A stretch of 64,000 nucleotides of DNA from Pseudoduganella armeniaca. Its GTDB lineage: Bacteria; Pseudomonadota; Gammaproteobacteria; Burkholderiales; Burkholderiaceae_D. The position numbers were made by a program, and so were the translations under genes. Location: positions 744,001-808,000 of the forward strand of contig NZ_CP028324.1 of assembly GCF_003028855.1 (NCBI RefSeq), in the 5' to 3' direction. Shown here in pieces: positions 8,000-17,363 of the stretch. The notes beneath the pieces are model-generated. The model was not told the DNA's origin, searched no databases, and saw only the letters and a program-made list of their open reading frames with translations. How positions within the stretch are numbered: the stretch's first letter is position 1; every line of letters begins with the position of its first letter.

Positions 8000-9467
8000 A
8001 CAAGCCCTGAGCAATTTCATCAACGGCCAGTGGAAAGCCGGCAGCGGCGTGGAGCTGGTCACCGTCAATCCCGCCACCGGCAAGCAGACCTGGGCCAGCC
8101 GCGAGGCGACCACCGCCGACGTGGCCGAGGCCTGCGCCGCCGCCCGCAATGCCTTCGAAGCCTGGGCCTTCCGCCCACTGGAGGAACGCATCGCCATCGT
8201 CACGAAGTTCCGTGACCTGCTGAAGGAAAACAACGAGCAGCTGGCCGCGCTGATCGCCGAGGAAGTGGGTAAGCCCATGTGGGAAGCCCGCACCGAAGTC
8301 ACCACGATGGCGAACAAGGTCGACATCTCGATCCAGTCGTACAACAGCCGCACCGGTGAAGTGCACAACAAGGTGCCGGACGGCGAAGCGGTGCTGCGCC
8401 ACCGCCCGCACGGCGTGTTCGGCGTGTTCGGTCCCTACAACTTCCCCGGCCACCTGCCGAACGGCCATATCGTGCCGGCGCTGATCGCCGGGAACACCGT
8501 GGTGTTCAAGCCGAGCGAATACGCGCCGCGCACCGCCATCAAGACCGTGCAGCTGTGGGAGCAGGCCGGCGTGCCGGCCGGCGTGATCAACCTGGTCAAC
8601 GGCGGCCGCGAGACCGGCGTCGCGCTGGGTCAGAACCAGGACATCGACGGCGTGCTGTTCACCGGCAGCAGCCAGACCGGCGCCGCGCTGCACCGCCAGT
8701 TCGGCGGCCAGCCCGGTAAACTGCTGGCGCTGGAAATGGGCGGCAACAACCCGCTGGTCGTGTGGGACGTGCAGGACATCGACGCGGCCGTCTTCATGGC
8801 GATCCAGTCCGCCTTCATCTCGGCCGGCCAGCGCTGCACCTGCGCGCGCCGCCTGGTGGTGCAAGCCGGCGCACAAGGCGACGCCTTCGTGCAGCGCCTG
8901 GTGCAGGTCGCCTCGCAAATCCAGGTGGGTGAGTCGCATGCCGAACCGCAGCCGTTCATGGGCCCGGTGGTATCCGCCGCCGTGGCCGAGCGCCTGGTGC
9001 AGGCGCAGCAGGACCTGGTCGCCAAGGGCGGCAAGCTGCTGCTGGAAATGAAGCAGCTGCAGCCGGGCACCGGCTTCGTCTCGGCCGGCATCGTCGACGT
9101 GACCGACGCAAAAGGCATCCCGGACGAGGAATGGTTCGGCCCCCTGCTGCAGATCTTCCGCACCGACGATTTCGACCAGGCCCTGCGCATCGCCAACAAC
9201 ACCGAGTTCGGCCTGGCCGCCGGCCTGCTGTCGAACGACGCATCGCTGTGGCAGAAGTTCCAGGTGCGCGCCCGCGCCGGCATCGTCAACTGGAACCGCC
9301 CGACCACGGGCGCGGCCAGCTCGGCGCCGTTCGGCGGCGTCGGCAAGTCCGGCAACCACCGCCCCAGCGCCTACTATGCGGCGGACTACTGCGCCTACCC
9401 GGTCGCCTCGATCGAGAACAGCGCCCTTGAAATGCCGGCCAAGCTGTCGCCCGGCCTGACTTTTTAA
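7992..9467 (+). CDS. astD: Succinylglutamate-semialdehyde dehydrogenase
   Basis: NAD-dependent aldehyde dehydrogenase of 491 residues, oxidising N-succinylglutamate 5-semialdehyde to succinylglutamate (step four). The ALDH motifs are clear: PYNFPGHLPNGHIVPALIAGN for cofactor binding, FTGSSQTG, the general-base Glu in LALEMGGNNP, and the nucleophile Cys in AGQRCTCARR. The ATG overlaps the end of aruG and has GAGGAAGAAC upstream as ribosome site. Length and motif order match the AstD family. Confidence 0.94.
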   Translation: MSEQALSNFINGQWKAGSGVELVTVNPATGKQTWASREATTADVAEACAAARNAFEAWAFRPLEERIAIVTKFRDLLKENNEQLAALIAEEVGKPMWEARTEVTTMANKVDISIQSYNSRTGEVHNKVPDGEAVLRHRPHGVFGVFGPYNFPGHLPNGHIVPALIAGNTVVFKPSEYAPRTAIKTVQLWEQAGVPAGVINLVNGGRETGVALGQNQDIDGVLFTGSSQTGAALHRQFGGQPGKLLALEMGGNNPLVVWDVQDIDAAVFMAIQSAFISAGQRCTCARRLVVQAGAQGDAFVQRLVQVASQIQVGESHAEPQPFMGPVVSAAVAERLVQAQQDLVAKGGKLLLEMKQLQPGTGFVSAGIVDVTDAKGIPDEEWFGPLLQIFRTDDFDQALRIANNTEFGLAAGLLSNDASLWQKFQVRARAGIVNWNRPTTGAASSAPFGGVGKSGNHRPSAYYAADYCAYPVASIENSALEMPAKLSPGLTF

Positions 9468-9476
9468 GTATTTGCC

Positions 9477-10814
9477 ATGAGCGCACGTGAATTCAACTTC
9501 GACGGCCTGGTCGGGCCGTCGCACAACTACGCCGGCCTGTCGTTCGGTAATGTCGCCTCGTTCAACAACGTCAAGAGCGCGTCCAATCCAAAGCAGGCCG
9601 CGCTGCAGGGCCTGGCCAAGATGCGCGCGCTGGCCGCGCGCGGCTTCGCCCAGGCCGTGCTGCCGCCGCAGGACCGCCCGAACTTCCGGCTGCTGCGCAG
9701 CCTCGGTTTCACCGGCAGCGATGCCGACGTGCTGGCGCGCGCCTATAAGGAGTCGCCCGTCATCCTGGCCTGTGCGTATTCCGCTTCGCCGATGTGGACG
9801 GCCAATGCCGCCACCGTCAGCCCGTCGCGTGACACGGCGGACGGGCGCGTGCACTTCACGCCGGCGAACCTGAACAACAAGCTGCACCGCGCGCTGGAAT
9901 ACGTGCAGACGACGCGCGCGCTGAAGGCCATCTTCGGCGACGAGCGCCGCTTCGCCGTGCACGACGCGCTGCCATCGACGCCGGCCTTTGGCGACGAAGG
10001 CGCGGCGAATCACACGCGCCTGGGCGCCAGCCACGGCGCCGACGCGGTCGAGATGTTCGTCTATGGCCGCGTGGAGTTCGATCCGAACGCGCCGGCGCCG
10101 AAGCGCTATCCGGCTCGCCAGACGCTGGAGGCGTCGCAGGCCGTCGCGCGCAAGCACGGCCTGGCCGAGGCGCGCACCGTTTATGTCCAGCAGAATCCGG
10201 ACGTGATCGACCAGGGCGTGTTCCACAACGACGTGATCGCCGTCGGCAATGCCAACGTGCTGTTCTACCACGAGCAGGCCTTCGCGGACGAGCAGGGCGC
10301 GCTGTTCCAGCTGCGCCAGGCCATGGCCGGCGTCGATGCGGAACTGACTGCCATCCGCGTCGACACCGGCATGGTGTCGGTGCAGGACGCGGTGCACAGC
10401 TACCTGTTCAACAGCCAGCTGCTGTCCAAGGACGGCGGCAAGATGGCGCTGGTGATCCCGCAGGAGTGTCAGGAAAACGCCGCGGTGGCGCGCTACCTGG
10501 AGGGCCTGGTCGCCAGCGGCGGCCCGGTGGACGAGCTGATTCACTTCGACCTGCGCCAGAGCATGCGCAACGGCGGCGGCCCGGCGTGCCTGCGCTTGCG
10601 CGTGGCGCTGACGGACGAGGAAGCGGGCGCCATGCACCAGGGCGTGATCATGACGGAAGCGCTGTACCACACGCTGGTGGCATGGGTCGAGAAGCACTAC
10701 CGCGACAAGCTCGAACCGAGCGACCTGGCCGATCCCGCGCTGGCCATCGAGGTGCACGCCGCACTGGAGGAACTGGCGCGCATCCTCGGCATGCCGGGGC
10801 TGTATGATCTGTAG
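9477..10814 (+). CDS. astB: N-succinylarginine dihydrolase
   Basis: A 445-residue amidinotransferase-fold hydrolase that converts N2-succinylarginine to succinylornithine, ammonia and CO2 (step two). The family-defining start REFNFDGLVGPSHNYAGLSFGNVAS is intact. The catalytic Cys lies near the C-terminus in NGGGPACLRLRVAL, and conserved His/Glu residues occur in AVHDALPSTPAFGDEGAANHTR. It is 9 bp downstream of astD. The following 138 bp before the glutamate dehydrogenase gene hold a GC-rich hairpin (about 10848-10874) without a T-run, so readthrough is likely. Confidence 0.94.
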   Translation: MSAREFNFDGLVGPSHNYAGLSFGNVASFNNVKSASNPKQAALQGLAKMRALAARGFAQAVLPPQDRPNFRLLRSLGFTGSDADVLARAYKESPVILACAYSASPMWTANAATVSPSRDTADGRVHFTPANLNNKLHRALEYVQTTRALKAIFGDERRFAVHDALPSTPAFGDEGAANHTRLGASHGADAVEMFVYGRVEFDPNAPAPKRYPARQTLEASQAVARKHGLAEARTVYVQQNPDVIDQGVFHNDVIAVGNANVLFYHEQAFADEQGALFQLRQAMAGVDAELTAIRVDTGMVSVQDAVHSYLFNSQLLSKDGGKMALVIPQECQENAAVARYLEGLVASGGPVDELIHFDLRQSMRNGGGPACLRLRVALTDEEAGAMHQGVIMTEALYHTLVAWVEKHYRDKLEPSDLADPALAIEVHAALEELARILGMPGLYDL

Positions 10815-10952
10815 TTTCGAAGTTTGCAATCCTTTCAAGTGACCCAAGATGGGGCTGAGCGATCCTCGGCCCCATTGGCCATAACGGCATGATCGCAGGC
10901 GGCCCGCCACAAGCCCCGGCCGCGCGACACAACAACTATCTGGAGAAGCACG

Positions 10953-13900
10953 ATGACCAAAATGCCACAAGACCTGCGTAAAGAGACGCTGGATCTCGTC
11001 AATGCCGGCAAGCCGGCCGAAGGTAGCCAGGGAGAGGATCAGGCGCGCGCGCTGATCGCCGCCTGGCTCAAGTCCCTGGACGATGAAGACCTGGCGGACA
11101 CCTCGCCCGACAGTCTCGCGCCGGTGCTGGTGGCAGGGTTCTCGCAAGCTGCGCGCCGCACGGCGCCGGGCGCGCAGGTCGCCACGCTGCGCTACGCCGA
11201 CGGCCGCGGCGGCATGGCCACCGCGTTGCTGATCCTGAACGACGACATGCCGTACCTGGTCGATTCGATCGTCATGGCGCTGCGCAAGCAGAAGGTGCTG
11301 GCCAACGGCGTGCTCAATGCCGTGCTGCCGGTCACGCGCGATGCCAACGGCGTCGTCACGGCCGTCGGCGAGAGCGGCGCCAAGCTGGAATCGTATGTCT
11401 TGTGCCTGCTGGCCGAAGAACTGGACGCCGCCGAACTGCAGCAGTTGGTCGCCAGCATCGAGATGGTGGCGCGCGACGCCGCCGTCGTGAAGCGCGACCT
11501 GGCCGCGATGAAGGACCGCTTCACCGCCGTCGCCACCGCCGCCGCCGGGCAGGGCGAAGAGGGCGCCGAAGCGGCCGCCTTCCTGCAGTGGGCGCGCGAC
11601 GAGGGCTTCGAGGTGCATGGCTACGCCTACTATCAGAACAAGCCGGGCGCCAAGGAACTGGAACGCGATATCCCGAGCCGCATCGGCGTACTGCGCGATA
11701 CCGCGCACCCGGTCTACGGCACCTGCCTGGCCAACATCCCGGGCGACCCGGAAACGCTGTCGAAACGCGCGCACACGCTGTCGATCGTCAAGGCCGACGT
11801 GGGCGGCACGCTGCACCGTGACCAGCAGCTGGACTTCATCGGCGTGCGCGCCACGGATGCCAACGGCAACCTGCTGGGTGAGCACTGCTTCATCGGCCTG
11901 TTCACCCGCGCTGCCATGCTGACCCCATTGGCCCGTCTGCCGTTCGCGCGCGGCCGCATCGCGCAAGTGCTCAAAATCGCCAACCTGCGCCAGGAAGGCT
12001 TCCGCGCCGAGAAATTCATCGAGATTTTGGAGTCCCTGCCGCGCACCGAAGCGCTGGAGGCGGACCCGCAATGGCTGGCCGACGTGTGCGGCTCCGTCGT
12101 TTCGCTGTACAAGCAGCCGCGTACCAAGGTCTTCGCCCGGCGCGACGTGTATGCGCGCCACCTGAACGTGCTGGTCTACCTGCCGCGCGAACGTTACAGC
12201 GCGAGTGTCGCCAATGCGCTGTCGCGTGCGCTGCAGGAATCGTCCGGGGCCAGCCACGTCAGCTCGCAAACGCTGGTGGCCGATGGCCCGCTGGCTCGCC
12301 TGTACCTGATCGCGCACGCCGCGCGCAATCCGCTCGATCTGGAAAGCGATATCCAGCGCCCGCTGCTGTCGATCCTGGACGGCTGGCACAACAGCTTCTC
12401 GGAGCTGGCGGACGCCGTGCCGGACGAGCCGCTGCGCAACAACATGCGCCGCCTGTGCTCGACCTTGCCGGTCGATTACGTGGCTGCCACGACGCCTGCC
12501 GTCGCCTTCCATGACATCGATACGATCCTGCGCAACGGCCATGACGGTCGCGTCAGCGTGCGCCTGGAGCTGGCCTCCGAAGCCGATCCGCTGACGACCA
12601 TCCGCATCTACTCGGTCGACAAGGTGCCGACGCTGTCGTCGATCATGCCGGCCCTGCACAACGCGGGCGTGCTGATCGACCGCGAGCGCTCGCACTCGAT
12701 CCGCACGGCGGACGGCAAGCGCCACTACGTGACGAGCCTGACGGTGGATGCCGCCAGCGCCGAGAAGCTGGCCAAGGACGGTGTGTCCCACGTGGCCGAG
12801 GACCTGTTCACGGCCCTGTTCAACGACGAGGTGGAAGATGGCCGCCTGAACGGCCTGGTGGTCGAGGGGGGCCTGAACAAGCGCCAGATCCAGCTGGTGC
12901 GCGCCTACATGAGCTACTGGCGCCAGACCGGCACGCAGTTCTCGGTGCGCTACATCGCCGAAAGCCTGCGCCGCCAGCCTTCCATGGTCAAGCAGATCGT
13001 CGACGCGTTCGAGCAGCGCTTCAACCCGGCGCTGGACGATGGCCAGCACCAGTCGGCGCGCGATGCGCTGACGGGCCTGAAGGGCCGCCTGGCGTCCGTC
13101 AACCACGCCGACACGGAAGTGATCCTGGCCGCGCTGATCGACCTGATGCTGGCGACCGTGCGCACTAATTACTTCCAGCAGACCGACAACGGCGACAAGA
13201 TCATCTTCAAGTTCGACACCAGCAATCTGGCGCTGGTGCCGGAGCCGCGCCCGTACCGCGAGATCTACGTGTTCTCGCGCCGCTTCGAGGGCGTGCACCT
13301 GCGCGGCGGCCCGGTCGCCCGCGGCGGCCTGCGCTGGTCGGACCGCATGGAAGACTACCGCACCGAGGTTCTGGGCCTGGTGAAGGCACAGATGGTCAAG
13401 AACGCCGTCATCGTGCCGGCCGGCGCCAAGGGCGGCTTTGTTTGCAAGCAGATGCCGACCGGCGCGCCACGTGAAGTGATCGCGGCCGAAGGCGAAGCCG
13501 TCTACCGCCTGTTCATCGCCAGCCTGCTGGAAGTGACGGACAACCGCGTACTGGGCAAGATCGTGCCGCCAGCCGACACGGTCCGCTACGACAACGACGA
13601 CCCGTACCTGGTCGTGGCTGCCGACAAGGGCACCGCGACGTTCTCTGATATCGCCAACAGCATCGCCGTCAAGCGCGGCTTCTGGCTGGGCGACGCGTTC
13701 GCCTCCGGCGGCTCGAATGGTTACGACCACAAGAAGCTGGGCATCACCGCCAAGGGCGCGTTCGAGGCGGTCAAGCGCCACTTCTACGAGATGGGCCACG
13801 ACATGAATACGACCCCGTTCACGGTGGTCGGCGTAGGCGACATGTCGGGCGATGTGTTCGGCAACGGCGTGCTGCTGTCCAAGCAGATCAAGCTGCTGGC

Positions 13901-15677
13901 CGCCTTCGACCATCGCCACATCTTCCTGGACCCGAATCCGGACACGGCGACGTCGTTCGCCGAACGCCAGCGCATGTTCGCGCTGCCGCGTTCCTCGTGG
14001 GAGGACTACAACAAGGCACTGATCTCGCAGGGCGGCGGCGTGTTCCCGCGTACCGCTCGCACGATCGAGCTGTCGCCGGAAGTGCGCGCGGCGCTGGACA
14101 TCGCCGAGACGTCGCTGAGCCCCGAGGAGCTGATGCACCGCATCCTGCTGGCGCCGGTGGACTTGTTCTACAACGGCGGTATCGGCACCTACATCAAGGC
14201 GTCCACCGAAACCCATGCGCAGGTAAAAGACCGCGCCAACGACCATATCCGCGTCAACGGCAGTGAGCTGCGCTGCAAGGTCGTCGCCGAGGGCGGCAAC
14301 CTGGGCGCGACCCAGGCCGGCCGGATCGAGTTCGCGCTGGCGGGTGGCCGCATCTTCACCGATGCGATCGACAACTCGGCCGGCGTGGACTGCTCCGACC
14401 ACGAGGTCAACGCGAAGATCTGGCTGGACGTGGAAGTAAACGCCGGCCAGTTGACCGAAGCGGACCGTAACCGCGTGCTGAACGACATGACGAGCGACAT
14501 CGAGCGCCTGGTCCTGCGCGACAACACGCAGCAGACGCGCCTCCTGGTGCGCGAGCAGCAGGCCCAGTCCGAGGGCTGGGTGCAGGACGGCTATGCCGCG
14601 CTGATCGCCAGCCTGGAGGAAGAGGGTGCGCTGTCGCGCGAGCTGGAGCAGCTGCCGACGGTGGCCGAGCTGGCGCGCCGCAAGGTCGACAACCGCGGCC
14701 TGACGACGCCGGAACTGGCGGTCGTCATCGCCAATGTCAAGAACCGCTACAAGCGCACCTTGTCGGTGCTGCCGCTGACGGAGGAAAGCTGGGCCGAGTC
14801 GGTCCTGAAACCGTACTTCCCGGACCTGCTGGTGGCCACGCGTTCGGCGCTGGCGCACCCGCTGGCCAATGCCATCCTGGCGACGGTGCTGGCCAACGAA
14901 GTGGTCAACCGCTGCGGCCCCCTGATGATCCGCCGCCTGGCAGCCGATCACGGCGTGCCGGAAACGGACGTCATCCTGGCCTGGGGCCAGGCCTGGTCCG
15001 CGCTGAACCTGGCACCGGTGTTCGACACGCTGGACGCCGACGCGCTGAACGTGCCGCGCGACGTGTCGATGAAGGTCGATGCGCGCACCCGCGGCATGCT
15101 GCGCGCCGCGATGGAAGGCGTGCTGTCGGTACCGAAGGCCCAGCTGCGCAATGCCGACGGCATGGCGGAACTGAAGCGCGTCTTTGCCGAGCCGGCGATG
15201 CTGGCCAAGCTGATGCCGGCCGATGCGAAGTTCGAAGCGGAAGGCCAGACGGCCTTGCGCGCCGAGTTCGTGCAGGCCTGGAAAACGGTCGACGCCATCG
15301 AGAACGTGGCGGCGTTCCTGTTCGCCGCATTGTCGGTGCAGCGTCCGGCCGGCATGGATCTGCCGGGCTTCATCCACGTCGGCATGGCGCTGCGCAGCCG
15401 CGCCGGCATCGACACGCTGGAGCGCGGCCTGAAGCTGCCGGCCACCAGCCGCTCGCAGGAACAGCTGCGCAGCTACGCCCAGCAGGCGCTGGGCCGTACG
15501 CAGCAACGCCTGCTGGCCCAGGTGCTGGCGCAAGGCGGCGGTGAGCAGGCCGTCGAAGCCGTGGTCAGCTCGTTGGCGGTGCCGGCATTTACGGCATCGA
15601 CCGACCTGGAACAGGCGATGCTGGACGTGTGGACGTTGTCGGAAGCGGTCAGCGGCCCGCAGGCCAAGGCGGCTTGA
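10953..15677 (+). CDS. gdhB: NAD-specific glutamate dehydrogenase, large 180-kDa type
   Basis: A 1574-residue enzyme of the large NAD-GDH class (P. aeruginosa GdhB, Streptomyces GdhA). It has an N-terminal regulatory region with ACT-like segments (first ~700 residues), a catalytic core around residues 750-1200, and a C-terminal helical extension. Core motifs include GGLRWSDRMEDYRTEVLGLVKAQ, the lysine-containing VPAGAKGGFV, and the nucleotide-binding VVGVGDMSGDVFGNG. It deaminates the glutamate produced by the surrounding ast genes to 2-oxoglutarate. The start has TGGAGAAG eight bases upstream. Stop and astE start are separated by one base. In P. aeruginosa gdhB is ArgR-regulated but unlinked, so its placement inside the operon is notable. 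Confidence 0.95.
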   Translation: MTKMPQDLRKETLDLVNAGKPAEGSQGEDQARALIAAWLKSLDDEDLADTSPDSLAPVLVAGFSQAARRTAPGAQVATLRYADGRGGMATALLILNDDMPYLVDSIVMALRKQKVLANGVLNAVLPVTRDANGVVTAVGESGAKLESYVLCLLAEELDAAELQQLVASIEMVARDAAVVKRDLAAMKDRFTAVATAAAGQGEEGAEAAAFLQWARDEGFEVHGYAYYQNKPGAKELERDIPSRIGVLRDTAHPVYGTCLANIPGDPETLSKRAHTLSIVKADVGGTLHRDQQLDFIGVRATDANGNLLGEHCFIGLFTRAAMLTPLARLPFARGRIAQVLKIANLRQEGFRAEKFIEILESLPRTEALEADPQWLADVCGSVVSLYKQPRTKVFARRDVYARHLNVLVYLPRERYSASVANALSRALQESSGASHVSSQTLVADGPLARLYLIAHAARNPLDLESDIQRPLLSILDGWHNSFSELADAVPDEPLRNNMRRLCSTLPVDYVAATTPAVAFHDIDTILRNGHDGRVSVRLELASEADPLTTIRIYSVDKVPTLSSIMPALHNAGVLIDRERSHSIRTADGKRHYVTSLTVDAASAEKLAKDGVSHVAEDLFTALFNDEVEDGRLNGLVVEGGLNKRQIQLVRAYMSYWRQTGTQFSVRYIAESLRRQPSMVKQIVDAFEQRFNPALDDGQHQSARDALTGLKGRLASVNHADTEVILAALIDLMLATVRTNYFQQTDNGDKIIFKFDTSNLALVPEPRPYREIYVFSRRFEGVHLRGGPVARGGLRWSDRMEDYRTEVLGLVKAQMVKNAVIVPAGAKGGFVCKQMPTGAPREVIAAEGEAVYRLFIASLLEVTDNRVLGKIVPPADTVRYDNDDPYLVVAADKGTATFSDIANSIAVKRGFWLGDAFASGGSNGYDHKKLGITAKGAFEAVKRHFYEMGHDMNTTPFTVVGVGDMSGDVFGNGVLLSKQIKLLAAFDHRHIFLDPNPDTATSFAERQRMFALPRSSWEDYNKALISQGGGVFPRTARTIELSPEVRAALDIAETSLSPEELMHRILLAPVDLFYNGGIGTYIKASTETHAQVKDRANDHIRVNGSELRCKVVAEGGNLGATQAGRIEFALAGGRIFTDAIDNSAGVDCSDHEVNAKIWLDVEVNAGQLTEADRNRVLNDMTSDIERLVLRDNTQQTRLLVREQQAQSEGWVQDGYAALIASLEEEGALSRELEQLPTVAELARRKVDNRGLTTPELAVVIANVKNRYKRTLSVLPLTEESWAESVLKPYFPDLLVATRSALAHPLANAILATVLANEVVNRCGPLMIRRLAADHGVPETDVILAWGQAWSALNLAPVFDTLDADALNVPRDVSMKVDARTRGMLRAAMEGVLSVPKAQLRNADGMAELKRVFAEPAMLAKLMPADAKFEAEGQTALRAEFVQAWKTVDAIENVAAFLFAALSVQRPAGMDLPGFIHVGMALRSRAGIDTLERGLKLPATSRSQEQLRSYAQQALGRTQQRLLAQVLAQGGGEQAVEAVVSSLAVPAFTASTDLEQAMLDVWTLSEAVSGPQAKAA

Positions 15678-15678
15678 G

Positions 15679-16689
15679 ATGGCGGGTGACGGACAGGCTG
15701 TACTGCCACATGCTGCGCTGCCGCCGGCAGTGAAGGCGCTGGCGGAGGCGGATTTTTCCGCCGTCGCCAGCAGTTTCACGCAAGCCGGCCTCACGGTCGC
15801 GCAGCCGGCCGACGGCATCCTGACGATCCGCCGGCCGGGGCAGCAGCGCCCGGCCGTGCTGGTGTCGGTGGGCGTGCATGGTGACGAAACCGGGCCGATC
15901 GAACTGACGGCCTACCAGCTCGACGCGCTGGCACGCGAACCGGCCGCGCTGGCGGTGGACTTGATGGTCTGCGTCGGCAATATCGGCGCGATCCGGGCCG
16001 GCAAGCGCTTCATCGACGCGGACCTGAACCGCATGTTCCGCGTCGAACGGGGTGCGCTGGCCGGCACCGCCGAGGCGACGCGGGCCGACGAGATGATCGC
16101 CGCCACGGTGGCGTTCTTCGCGGATGCCGGGCCGCAGCGGTGGCACCTGGACCTGCACACGGCGATCCGGCCGTCCGTCTACCCGACCTTCGCGATTGTG
16201 CCCGACCTGATCGAGGCGGGCGCCAAGCGTGACCTGGTGTCCTGGCTGGGCGAGGCGGGCATCGGCGCCATCATCATGAATCCGGAATCGGTGGGTACCT
16301 ACAGCTACTACAGCGCCGAACACCACGGCGCTGCCGGCACAACGGTGGAGCTGGGCCGCATCGGCACGCTGGGGCAGAACGACCTGTCGCAATTCGACGC
16401 CGCGTCGCATGCGCTGGACCGGCTGCTGCGCGGCGGCGCGGCACCGGCGGCACCAGAACTGCCGCACGTGTACAAGGTAGCCCGCAACATCATCAAGCTG
16501 TCGGACGCCTTCACGATGGCGTTCGGCAAGGACACGCAGAACTTCACGGCGCTGAAGCGGGGCGACGAAATCGCCCGCGACGGCGACACCGTCTACACCG
16601 TGCAACACGACGAGGAACTGGTGGTGTTCCCCAACCCGGACGTACGCGTAGGCCTGCGCGCCGGCCTGATGATCACCCGCGCCGACTGA
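15679..16689 (+). CDS. astE: Succinylglutamate desuccinylase
   Basis: A 336-residue zinc-dependent aminoacylase of the AstE/AspA family, which cleaves succinylglutamate to succinate and glutamate (final step). Zinc ligands are visible as H and E in VGVHGDETGPIE and H in HLDLHTAIRPS; the general-base Glu is in TTVELGRIGTLG. I start it at ATG 15679, one base after the gdhB stop, giving tight translational coupling; the reading frame stays open further upstream but there overlaps gdhB. Last gene of the operon, followed by a palindrome pair and a terminator. Confidence 0.93.
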   Translation: MAGDGQAVLPHAALPPAVKALAEADFSAVASSFTQAGLTVAQPADGILTIRRPGQQRPAVLVSVGVHGDETGPIELTAYQLDALAREPAALAVDLMVCVGNIGAIRAGKRFIDADLNRMFRVERGALAGTAEATRADEMIAATVAFFADAGPQRWHLDLHTAIRPSVYPTFAIVPDLIEAGAKRDLVSWLGEAGIGAIIMNPESVGTYSYYSAEHHGAAGTTVELGRIGTLGQNDLSQFDAASHALDRLLRGGAAPAAPELPHVYKVARNIIKLSDAFTMAFGKDTQNFTALKRGDEIARDGDTVYTVQHDEELVVFPNPDVRVGLRAGLMITRAD

Positions 16690-16702
16690 GCCAACAGCCC
16701 AG

Positions 16703-16810
16703 CTCGTGTCCCACCTCGGGGTCAGTCACCGAAACGGGACACGAGTTCAGCCATTGCTACGGCTGTGCCCGTGTCTCACTTTGGTGACTGACCCCGCGGT
16801 GGGACACGGC
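16703..16810. repeat. BIME-like pair of inverted REP units
   Basis: Two GTGTC-stem hairpins lie head to head. Unit one is 16703-16745 with loop GGGGTCAGTCACC (16718-16730). Unit two is 16768-16810 with the reverse-complement loop GGTGACTGACCCC (16783-16795). Both match the unit at 1561-1607. The pair sits just downstream of astE. Confidence 0.8.
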
Positions 16811-16827
16811 CTCGGCCGCAGAGTGCA

Positions 16828-16856
16828 AAAAGCCGCCCTCGGGCGGCTTTGTTTTT
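16828..16856. terminator. Bidirectional Rho-independent terminator
   Basis: The stem AAAGCCGCCC / GGGCGGCTTT with a 2-nt apparent loop is followed by TGTTTTT on the plus strand and by TTTTTG on the minus strand. It can end both the ast operon (plus) and the small membrane-protein gene (minus). Confidence 0.85.
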
Positions 16857-16870
16857 GGTTGGGGCTGGCG

Positions 16871-17167
16871 TCAGGCCGGCTGCAGCCGCGGCCGGCGCGG
16901 CGCCGCCTCGGCGCTGGCCGGGCTGGTGGTGGCAGACGACGCCCGCGCGGCCGTGGCCGGGACAGGCGACGAAACTGTGGCGTACCCGGTGGCCGTCACA
17001 TCGGCATTCTCGGCAGGGAGGATCGGCGCGGTCTGGCGCGCAGCCGGCAGCCAGCCGACGATCGCGGCCGTGGCTACCGCACTGAGCAGGATGACGGCAA
17101 CGGCGGCACCGGCCATCAGCGGATGAATGCGCGTGGAGGTGGTCGGTATCTTCTGATAGAGCGTCAT
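16871..17167 (-). CDS. Small single-pass membrane protein of unknown function
   Basis: A 98-residue protein with one transmembrane helix (about residues 17-40, MAGAAVAVILLSAVATAAIVG) followed by a low-complexity Ala/Pro/Ser/Thr tail, probably periplasmic. A strong AAGGAGG five bases before the ATG supports translation. The N-terminal pattern (IHPLMAGAAVAV...) recalls the start of glycine-zipper proteins common in Oxalobacteraceae, but no glycine-zipper domain follows, so this may be a shortened relative. No function can be assigned. Confidence 0.65.
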   Translation of the reverse strand: MTLYQKIPTTSTRIHPLMAGAAVAVILLSAVATAAIVGWLPAARQTAPILPAENADVTATGYATVSSPVPATAARASSATTSPASAEAAPRRPRLQPA

Positions 17168-17363
17168 GCGGCCTCCTTCGTGACGATTGCTGTTGGGTTG
17201 ACGCTAGATTAGCGAATTGACATCCTGCAAGCTACCGCGTGGCTGTATCAAAAGTAAGCACTTGTAACGATGGGTGCGATGTCGGGAGGAACGGGACAGG
17301 TAAGGCTGGGCGAATCTCGTTACACTCTTCGCTACAGCCGTTACTGGCAAATCAGGAGGAACC

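Noticed and set aside
7974..15818. A 2614-codon open frame on the minus strand covering astD, astB and gdhB
   Set aside because: It is antisense to clearly functional genes, has an Arg/His/Gln/Val-biased composition typical of GC-rich shadow frames, and shows no family motif. Codon-position GC in the plus-strand genes explains the absence of stops.
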